NCBI GenBank assembly: GCA_024278655.1 | Contig: JAJRSV010000453.1 | Span: forward strand, 1-5,777 | DNA length: 5,777 nucleotides | Direction: 5' to 3' | Source of the DNA: Bacteroidota bacterium | Lineage (GTDB): Bacteria > Bacteroidota > Ignavibacteria > Ignavibacteriales > Ignavibacteriaceae | Part shown: positions 1 through 4,165 of the stretch, piece after piece | Numbering within the stretch: the stretch's first letter is position 1 | Layout of the letters: every line of letters starts with the position of its first letter | Made by a program: the position numbers and the translations under genes | Notes under the pieces: generated by a model | Databases searched by the model: none | What the model was told of the DNA's origin: nothing | What the model saw: only the letters and a program-made list of their open reading frames with translations

Positions 1-683
1 GTAACTTTTATATAGTAAACCGAACCTGCAATGCTGTCGGTAACGTTAACATAAAATTTAGGAGTTACAAGTAATTGCTGATCTATTGCTTCCTTAATAC
101 TTATCGAATCGGTTGATATCGGTCGTTCCGTTCCGTCGATAATTGTAGTCGGAGCAGAGAAAATGTTGTAATAGCTTATTCGTGCGTCGCTGTCTGTGCT
201 GTTTGCAATATAAAACGGATCATTCGGCGAAGGAAAGTTTGTGGGGTATTTAATTGCAACAAGTTTATCGTGACCATAAGTGCTGTTTACCAACGAATGA
301 ATTATCTGATTAGATGTAACACAGGGAAAGCAACTTACATTTGCAAAATCCTCGAGCAGTATAAGTTTATTAAAAGATGCCTGAACCAAATTAAACTCAA
401 CCTGAACCAATGTATTCTTAAACACTTCCACACTTTTTACAGAAGGCAGGTAATTTTCTTTTTCCAAACGGACTTCGTGAGTGCCGGCTGTTGTTTCAAC
501 AGTGTCGGGAGTTACTTTGCCCGAATTAATATTATCAATAAAAATTACTGCGCTGTCTACATTAGCCGTTATAAATATTTTGCCCGTTGCGGGCGGATTG
601 TTATCGTTGGAGGTGGGCGGATTTGTCTTACAGCCCACTATCAGAATAGAAATAAATACCAGAAGAATGGCAACCCTGTTCAT
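1..683 (-). CDS. PEGA-domain, Omp28-like thioredoxin-fold lipoprotein (3' end outside window)
   Basis: This reading frame is open from an ATG at 683 to the window edge and gives 227 residues. An in-frame TGA lies three codons upstream, so the start can hardly lie further out. Residues 1-18 form a lipoprotein signal peptide: Asn-Arg, a hydrophobic run, then lipobox I15-V-G-C18. Lys at +2 fits outer-membrane sorting rather than inner-membrane retention. A low-complexity Pro/Asn linker follows. Residues about 34-100 match a PEGA domain (G-K-I-F-I-T-A start, I-F-I-D-N strand, G-T-H-E-V turn, E-N-Y-L-P end), a small extracytoplasmic beta domain. From about 105 the protein resembles the Omp28/thioredoxin-like family: I-L-L-E-D-F strand, C118-F-P-C121 and a cis-proline-like S-A-P178-T-T-I-I-D-G loop. 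The CxxC suggests thiol-disulfide activity, but Omp28-like proteins have no firm known function. No clear Shine-Dalgarno sequence is seen. Family calls are by motif only. Confidence 0.85.
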   Translation of the reverse strand, partial: MNRVAILLVFISILIVGCKTNPPTSNDNNPPATGKIFITANVDSAVIFIDNINSGKVTPDTVETTAGTHEVRLEKENYLPSVKSVEVFKNTLVQVEFNLVQASFNKLILLEDFANVSCFPCVTSNQIIHSLVNSTYGHDKLVAIKYPTNFPSPNDPFYIANSTDSDARISYYNIFSAPTTIIDGTERPISTDSISIKEAIDQQLLVTPKFYVNVTDSIAGSVYYIKV

Positions 684-780
684 AAGCAATCATTACTCTT
701 GTGCTGAGTAATTATATTAGTAGTAAATAATAATAATTAGCGTTTAACAAATTATTTATTTGTCAGAATAAATGAAAGTA

Positions 781-812
781 AAATGAAAAATTGTTGCGTG
801 TTCGAACAACAA
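781..812 (-). terminator. possible weak intrinsic terminator of the exchanger gene
   Basis: Read on the minus strand, TTGTTG pairs with CAACAA (plus-strand arms 791-796 and 807-812) around a 10-nt loop. TTTTTCATTTT follows directly. It begins 16 nt after the exchanger stop codon. The stem is only 6 bp and AT-rich, so it is weak, but the position and the T tract fit. Confidence 0.4.
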
Positions 813-828
813 ATGTTTGCGATATGTT

Positions 829-1791
829 TCAGAATAACATTTGAGACTTTGCAAGGTAAAGCATATAACCAACGTATCCGATAAACAACAAAGCCCCCTC
901 CCATCTTCTTAAAGTAAATTTGGTTTTACACAAAGGAAAGATAACTATTGCGAAGAACATCATTATACCAAGGTCCACCACGGTAACACCGGTATCGCTT
1001 ATGGGTCTAATTATAGATGAGATGCCGAGGATACTTAAGATGTTAAAAACATTGGAACCTACGGCATTGCCAATTGCAATATCGTTTTCGTTTTTAAGTG
1101 ATGCTACGACGGATGTAATCAGTTCGGGAAGACTTGTGCCTAATGCAACAACCGTCAAACCGATTACCGCTTCGCTTACTCCCATTTTGTTTGCGGCAAC
1201 TACCGCACCCTCAACAAACAAACCGGAACCGCCGACTAATAATCCCAAACCTGTAATTATAAGAATAACCGAAACCCATGTTTTATACGGCTGCTTCGGT
1301 ATTCCTTCTTCGAAAATTTTTATCTCTTCCTTTTTTTCGGCAAGTGCATACCTGTAACCGAGAACAATGTATGCTATAATACCAAGGAACAAAAGAATAC
1401 CTTCGGTGCGGCTTATAAAATCATTTGATAAAACAAGAACAAGTATTAAACTAACAACTATCATTATGGGTATTTCTCTTCGTATCAATTGTGTTTGCAC
1501 TCTCATCGGCGATATCATTGCAGCTATTCCTAAAATAAGCGCTATGTTGCAAATGTTTGAACCTACGACATTGCCTACCACGATTCCGGAATTTCCATCG
1601 AGAGCCGCTTTAACACTAACCACAAGCTCGGGACTGCTTGTTGCAAATGCAACAACTGTTAACCCGACAATAAGCGGAGATATGCCCAGCTTTATTGCGA
1701 GTGAAGAGCTGCCTCTTACAAGCGATTCGGCACCGGCAAACAACCCGATGCTGCCTCCGATTAAAAATAGAATTATCTGAAGTTCAGTCAT
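829..1791 (-). CDS. CaCA-family Na+(or H+)/Ca2+ exchanger, YrbG/NCX_Mj-like
   Basis: This 320-residue inner-membrane protein is a cation/Ca2+ antiporter of the CaCA superfamily, which expels Ca2+ using a Na+ or H+ gradient. Two inverted alpha repeats are plain. Repeat 1 has G43-L-T-V-V-A-F-A-T-S-S-P-E55 and G73-N-V-V-G-S-N-I-C-N82. Repeat 2 has G211-L-T-V-V-A-L-G-T-S-L-P-E223 and G241-N-A-V-G-S-N-V-F-N250. E55 and E223 align with the ion-binding glutamates E54 and E213 of the Methanocaldococcus exchanger NCX_Mj. S78 and S246 align with its serines. N250 sits where NCX_Mj has D240. About ten hydrophobic segments are visible, split by a charged cytoplasmic loop (about 150-170, A-E-K-K-E-E). The length is usual for prokaryotic members and both halves are intact. 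No strong ribosome binding site precedes the ATG. The transported ions cannot be fixed from sequence. Confidence 0.93.
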   Translation of the reverse strand: MTELQIILFLIGGSIGLFAGAESLVRGSSSLAIKLGISPLIVGLTVVAFATSSPELVVSVKAALDGNSGIVVGNVVGSNICNIALILGIAAMISPMRVQTQLIRREIPIMIVVSLILVLVLSNDFISRTEGILLFLGIIAYIVLGYRYALAEKKEEIKIFEEGIPKQPYKTWVSVILIITGLGLLVGGSGLFVEGAVVAANKMGVSEAVIGLTVVALGTSLPELITSVVASLKNENDIAIGNAVGSNVFNILSILGISSIIRPISDTGVTVVDLGIMMFFAIVIFPLCKTKFTLRRWEGALLFIGYVGYMLYLAKSQMLF

Positions 1792-1814
1792 GTATAAAGA
1801 TTAAATTTTAATTC

Positions 1815-1846
1815 TCAATATAGAAAGATTTTTTCATACATATAAA
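1815..1846 (-). promoter_or_regulatory. possible Bacteroidota-type promoter for the exchanger gene
   Basis: On the minus strand, TTTA (plus 1843-1846) is followed after 20 nt by TATATTGA (plus 1815-1822). This resembles the TTTG / TAnnTTTG promoter of Bacteroidota with two changes in the -7 box. It lies 23 nt before the ATG. The surroundings are AT-rich, so a chance match is possible. Confidence 0.3.
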
Positions 1847-1917
1847 AAGATTCGGTGCCGGGTGGTAACTTTTAATATCTGAGCCATTGCTGTTCAAAAT
1901 ATTTTTTTGTTGAGCTA

Positions 1918-2066
1918 CTACAATAATATAACCTCTACGAGGTTAATTGCGGAATAGAGATAACATCTAATTGGTTGTAAAAAAGTTCCTGCGATTATTT
2001 GGGTTAAGGAAAAAGCGGGACAAACTGACACTTGAAAAGAACATCGTAGATGTTATATTATTGTAG
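1918..2066. repeat. inverted-repeat element, unit 1 (15-bp perfect terminal repeats)
   Basis: The left end is CTACAATAATATAAC (from 1918). The right end is its exact reverse complement, GTTATATTATTGTAG (2052-2066). Each terminal repeat runs into a hairpin, so the inverted match extends to about 27 nt with two changes. Those changes, C to A and G to T, fall on opposite arms of the hairpin and keep it paired. The element is about 149 bp. CTAC/GTAG at the tips recalls the GTAG tetranucleotide of REP elements mobilised by RAYT transposases, which is only an analogy. Confidence 0.75.
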
Positions 2067-2182
2067 AAAAGAAAGGGGGAAACGAAAATATCCTCGTAGA
2101 GGATCAATAAGCAGAAAACAAAAAATATAAAGCTAAAATATAAACCGATACCGTCGAAATTATTTTATTATTTGAGCTACTA

Positions 2183-2331
2183 CTACAACAATAATAACCT
2201 CTACGAGGTTAATTGCTGAATAGAGATAACATTTAATTGGTTGTGAAAAAGTTCCGGTGATGATTTGGGTTAAAAAAAAGCGGGACAAACTTGCACTTGC
2301 AAAGAACATCGTAGATGTTCAATTATTGTAG
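2183..2331. repeat. inverted-repeat element, unit 2 (diverged termini)
   Basis: This is the second copy of the inverted-repeat pair. Its left tip is CTACAACAATAATAACCTC and its right tip reads, reversed, CTACAATAATTGAACATC. The flanking terminal repeats have drifted relative to each other, while both palindromic stems (2196-2210 and 2305-2319) are unchanged from unit 1. This suggests that the stems, not the AT-rich flanks, are the conserved part. Confidence 0.65.
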
Positions 2332-2450
2332 AAAAGAAAGAAAAAACGAAAATATCCTCGTAGAGGATCAATAAGCAGGAGACAATAAATATAAAGCTAA
2401 AATACAAACCGAGACTGTCCGAATTATTTTATTATTTGATCTACTACAAC

Positions 2451-2630
2451 TGAAACGAATATAAACACCCGTAATCCATTTTAATTTTTTCTCTGCCGGT
2501 ATTTCAGAGAAATTTATTTTGGACAGATGTGATCTGACCTGCGGTTAATCTCTTACGGTAAGTTCCGGTTGGATATACTTTTTTGTACAATGTGCCGGAA
2601 AAAAACAGGGGAAAGAATTAGTATAGTTTA
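2451..2630. other. unassigned intergenic stretch with small dyads
   Basis: No gene is seen here. Three small dyads stand out: CAGAT-GTG-ATCTG (2524-2536), CTTAC-G-GTAAG (2552-2562), and TTCCGG ... CCGGAA arms (2563-2568 and 2595-2600) around a 26-nt AT-rich loop. None is followed by a T tract that would make a terminator. The longest ATG frame noticed, starting near 2590, has 13 codons and no ribosome binding site, so it is not called. Confidence 0.5.
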
Positions 2631-2664
2631 AAATAAAAAAGCCGCCCCTCAAACGGGACGGCTT
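2631..2664 (-). terminator. strong intrinsic terminator of the H-type lectin gene
   Basis: On the minus strand a 10-bp stem, AAGCCGTCCC with GGGGCGGCTT (one T-G wobble), closes a GTTTGA loop. Plus-strand arms are 2655-2664 and 2639-2648. TTTTTTATTT follows on the RNA-like strand. The stem begins 17 nt after the lectin stop codon. This is a textbook rho-independent terminator and separates the lectin gene from the repeat region. Confidence 0.93.
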
Positions 2665-2681
2665 TCAGCTAAACTTATAAA

Positions 2682-3062
2682 TTAGTGCATCTTACCTTTT
2701 TTCTTGGCATGCGCCATCCAATAGCCGCTTATGCTGAATATCTTTGCATCGGACCACGTGGCAATTTTAATTGAAAAGCCATCGCGGGAAACCGACATTG
2801 GAGAAACGTTATACCTGATGTTCGTTTGAGTAGATGCATCAAGCATTGTTACACCAAGAACGATATCGGGCTTTTGATCAAACGGTTCCGGAAAATCAAC
2901 CTGGATGGTTACCGACCTGTCGCCTTCATTCTTGTCTAAAGTGTAACCGCTTGTTTGGTAATTTGCAGACCATGTTCCGCTTTGAACTTGTACCTGTGCA
3001 AATGAAGTTCCTATTAATCCAAACGTAATTAATAGTGCCGAGATGAGTGCTAATTTTTTCAT
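2682..3062 (-). CDS. secreted H-type lectin domain protein
   Basis: This 126-residue protein begins with a Sec signal peptide: M-K-K, a hydrophobic stretch, then T-S-F-A22 before Q-V-Q, with cleavage likely after A22. The mature part is one H-type lectin domain, the GalNAc/sugar-binding beta-sandwich of snail agglutinin (HPA) and discoidin. V-Q-S-G-T-W at 26-31 matches the family's first strand. Q63-K-P-D-I-V-L-G-V-T-M-L-D matches the core strand. N81-I-R83 and T102-W103 line up with HPA R63 and W83, which contact sugar. I112-S-G-Y-W-M-A matches the closing strand. HPA's cysteines are absent. A highly basic tail (A-K-K-K-G-K-M-H) ends the protein. The gene has its own promoter, AGGAGG site and terminator, so it is a single-gene unit, probably well expressed. 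The ligand and the final location (periplasm or outside) are unknown. Confidence 0.88.
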   Translation of the reverse strand: MKKLALISALLITFGLIGTSFAQVQVQSGTWSANYQTSGYTLDKNEGDRSVTIQVDFPEPFDQKPDIVLGVTMLDASTQTNIRYNVSPMSVSRDGFSIKIATWSDAKIFSISGYWMAHAKKKGKMH

Positions 3063-3066
3063 AGTG

Positions 3067-3072
3067 CCTCCT
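3067..3072 (-). promoter_or_regulatory. perfect AGGAGG ribosome binding site of the lectin gene
   Basis: AGGAGG lies 4 nt upstream of the ATG (AGGAGG-CACT-ATG). It is far stronger than the sites of the other minus-strand genes here, and Bacteroidota-type genes often lack one. The untranslated leader also holds two AACTAACTAA runs (around 3073-3082 and 3100-3112). The context fixes the start and suggests high translation. Confidence 0.85.
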
Positions 3073-3139
3073 TAGTTAGTTTTTCTTTGAGAATGGTATT
3101 TAGTTAGTTAGCTCTCTTCTTCTGCTGAAAAGACCTGAG

Positions 3140-3171
3140 CAAATATAAATAAAAATATACTCTTATTTAAA
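3140..3171 (-). promoter_or_regulatory. Bacteroidota-type promoter of the lectin gene
   Basis: On the minus strand TTTA (plus 3168-3171) is separated by 20 nt from TATATTTG (plus 3140-3147). The latter is an exact match to the TAnnTTTG -7 consensus. It sits directly after the ytxJ stop codon and would give an untranslated leader of roughly 70 nt. The position supports transcription of the lectin gene separately from the ytxJ unit. Confidence 0.55.
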
Positions 3172-3173
3172 GT

Positions 3174-3515
3174 TTAAAGATGGGCGTCGAGCATTTCGTC
3201 GTAAATATCGTAGTGGCTGGCATGCCACTTTACATTTCCCTCTTCATCCAGCCATATTACCTGAGGCGATTCGTGCCTTACGTTCAACTCCGCAGCTATT
3301 GCGTTACTCGCTTTTTTGGCTGTAATTACATTCACTTTGCCAACTACGATGCTTCTGCCGTTAAGGTTTTTGCACCATTGGTCAAACTCGCTTTCAACAT
3401 AACCGCTTGTGGGACAAAAAGGGCTGTGCTTAAAAATTATTAATTCGTTTCCTTTGCCGGTTAATTTTTTAAACTCTTCCCAATCTCCAACCGTTTTTAT
3501 TTTTTTGAATTCCAT
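3174..3515 (-). CDS. ytxJ: bacillithiol-system redox protein YtxJ (monothiol bacilliredoxin-like)
   Basis: This 113-residue cytoplasmic thioredoxin-fold protein matches the YtxJ family (DUF2847). That family is associated with bacillithiol and thought to remove bacillithiol from S-thiolated proteins. The family signature is clear: F28-K-H-S-P-F-C34-P-T-S with a single active-site cysteine in place of CxxC, then V79-R-H-E-S-P84-Q-V holding the cis-proline, then W97-H-A-S-H-Y near the end. A second cysteine, C48, lies outside the active site. The length is normal. The start codon follows the upstream gene's TAA by 3 nt, and a GGAG lies inside that gene's end, so translation is probably coupled. 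Presence of this gene implies a bacillithiol-producing host; no bacillithiol synthesis genes are in this window. The function in this lineage is inferred from the family. Confidence 0.92.
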   Translation of the reverse strand: MEFKKIKTVGDWEEFKKLTGKGNELIIFKHSPFCPTSGYVESEFDQWCKNLNGRSIVVGKVNVITAKKASNAIAAELNVRHESPQVIWLDEEGNVKWHASHYDIYDEMLDAHL

Positions 3516-3518
3516 TTT

Positions 3519-3875
3519 TTACAGTTTCTCCAGTTCTTCTTTCTGTTTTTTCGTTAATCCTTTTACAACTAAATTATAAGAGTTATCAATCCATTCGGTT
3601 ATTATGTTTTTTCTCACGCTCCCGTCAATAATAACAGTGTTCCAGTGTTTTTTATTCATGTGATATCCCGGGATTACAGCTTCATATCTTTCCCTCAGCC
3701 CGATTGCCATTACAGGATCGCATTTTAAATTTACCTGAAGCGGTATTCTTTCCAGGGGAATAAGCGCAAATATTTTATTCATCACTTTAAATACCAGGGT
3801 TTCCTCATCGAAAGGAAATTCTTCGGTAGCACCTTTTTTCTCCAAACAATATTTTCTTATTTCTTCTACATTCAT
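3519..3875 (-). CDS. MmcQ/YjbR family DNA-binding-fold protein
   Basis: This 118-residue protein fits the MmcQ/YjbR family, small alpha/beta proteins with a CyaY-like or double-wing fold that are often described as DNA-binding but lack a proven biochemical role. Family landmarks in order: N-terminal helix then G15-A-T-E-E-F-P-F-D (substrate-like acidic/aromatic turn), K30-V-M-N-K-I-F-A-L strand, L46-Q-V-N-L-K-C-D-P, R60-E-R-Y-E-A-V-I-P-G-Y-H-M-N-K-K-H-W-N-T-V central segment, and D97-N-S-Y-N-L-V-V-K-G-L-T-K-K C-terminal helix. The length is usual for the family and the gene is intact. It is the first gene of a two-gene unit with ytxJ. No strong ribosome binding site precedes the ATG. An AT-rich dyad lies about 60 nt upstream. 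The pairing with ytxJ gives no functional clue beyond possible co-expression. Confidence 0.9.
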   Translation of the reverse strand: MNVEEIRKYCLEKKGATEEFPFDEETLVFKVMNKIFALIPLERIPLQVNLKCDPVMAIGLRERYEAVIPGYHMNKKHWNTVIIDGSVRKNIITEWIDNSYNLVVKGLTKKQKEELEKL

Positions 3876-3935
3876 AACAAATTCAAAATTTAACAGATGT
3901 AAAGATATGATTAATCGTATTTTTTGTCATACCAT

Positions 3936-3967
3936 AACTATAGTATAACTTATTTCAGGTTATAGTT
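3936..3967. promoter_or_regulatory. overlapping dyad upstream of the MmcQ/ytxJ unit (possible operator)
   Basis: Outer arms AACTATA (3936-3942) and TATAGTT (3961-3967) enclose an inner hairpin, TATAACTT (3944-3951) with AGGTTATA (3957-3964) around ATTTC. The two right arms overlap, so only one pairing can form at a time. It lies in the 290-nt gap between divergent genes, 60-90 nt before the MmcQ start. It could be a regulator site or a chance AT-rich palindrome. It lacks a T tract on either strand, so it is not a terminator. Confidence 0.35.
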
Positions 3968-4084
3968 ACTTTGTTTACAAAAACGCCCCAAAGTCAGAAG
4001 AAATTTTTTAATTTTCACAATCTCACATTGAAACATCCTGCATCCGGGAAGATACTTGCTTTACAACTCAAACAACAATTTTTT

Positions 4085-4116
4085 ATTGCAACTTCATTAA
4101 TTGCACCTTAAATTTG
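4085..4116 (+). promoter_or_regulatory. Bacteroidota-type promoter for the Lon-like membrane protein
   Basis: ATTG (4085-4088), 20 nt, then TAAATTTG (4109-4116), an exact match to the TAnnTTTG -7 box. The spacing equals that of the lectin promoter. Transcription would begin near 4123, giving about 40 nt before the TTG start codon. Confidence 0.5.
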
Positions 4117-4144
4117 TCCCTATATATCCGGAAGGTTAGGAACA

Positions 4145-4165
4145 ATGAGGGAGGGGTTCGAGTAA
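4145..4165 (+). CDS. possible 6-codon leader peptide (MREGFE)
   Basis: ATG at 4145 is preceded by AGGA with 3 nt between and is followed by five sense codons and TAA. The stop codon directly abuts the TTG start of the large gene, in the same frame. It could be a translated leader that couples ribosomes into the main gene, or a chance ATG whose codons merely form the main gene's GGGAGGGG binding site. The sequence alone does not decide. Confidence 0.3.
   Translation: MREGFE
4149..4156 (+). promoter_or_regulatory. GGGAGGGG ribosome binding site that fixes a TTG start
   Basis: A purine-rich GGGAGGGG ends 9 nt before TTG at 4166. Since no in-frame ATG exists until 5570, this site is the main evidence for TTG 4166 as the start. 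A second candidate, TTG at 4205, has AAAGG about 9 nt upstream and would remove 13 residues. Confidence 0.7.

Larger units (their letters stand above)
1912..2450. repeat. tandem duplication of a ~264-bp hairpin-rich non-coding unit
   Basis: Unit 1 runs about 1912-2173 and unit 2 about 2174-2437. A third, truncated unit start (GATCTACTACAAC, with its T-rich lead-in ATTATTTTATTATTT) lies at 2423-2450. Aligned by eye, the two full units agree at roughly nine in ten positions, with scattered substitutions and a few 1-4 nt indels. Each unit holds three perfect 6-bp palindromic stems around a 3-nt TAC or GTA loop. In order these are AACCTC-TAC-GAGGTT (1930-1944; 2196-2210), AACATC-GTA-GATGTT (2040-2054; 2305-2319) and ATCCTC-GTA-GAGGAT (2090-2104; 2354-2368). 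No reading frame of meaningful length spans it. It could be a duplicated MITE or REP/BIME-type element. Which transposase, if any, mobilises it cannot be seen here. Confidence 0.9.

Noticed and set aside
270..707. 145-codon open frame on the plus strand
   Set aside because: It lies opposite the lipoprotein frame, which shows a signal peptide, lipobox, PEGA and CxxC features. The plus-strand product is Cys/Tyr-rich with no recognisable domain or ribosome binding site.
747..763. ACAAAT-AAT...ATTTGT dyad as exchanger terminator or lipoprotein operator
   Set aside because: The stem is 6 bp and pure AT apart from one C-G pair, with no T tract after it; such dyads are expected by chance in this AT-rich spacer.
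920..1780. Two plus-strand open frames opposite the exchanger gene
   Set aside because: They are mirror images of the repetitive hydrophobic codons of the exchanger, whose both alpha repeats are intact on the minus strand.
1912..2450. CRISPR array
   Set aside because: The repeat units are about 264 bp and nearly identical throughout. There are no short direct repeats with unique spacers and no cas genes.
2561..2600. TTCCGG ... CCGGAA stem followed by A run as a terminator
   Set aside because: The loop is 26 nt, and on the minus strand the T run precedes the stem instead of following it. A far better terminator lies at 2631-2664.
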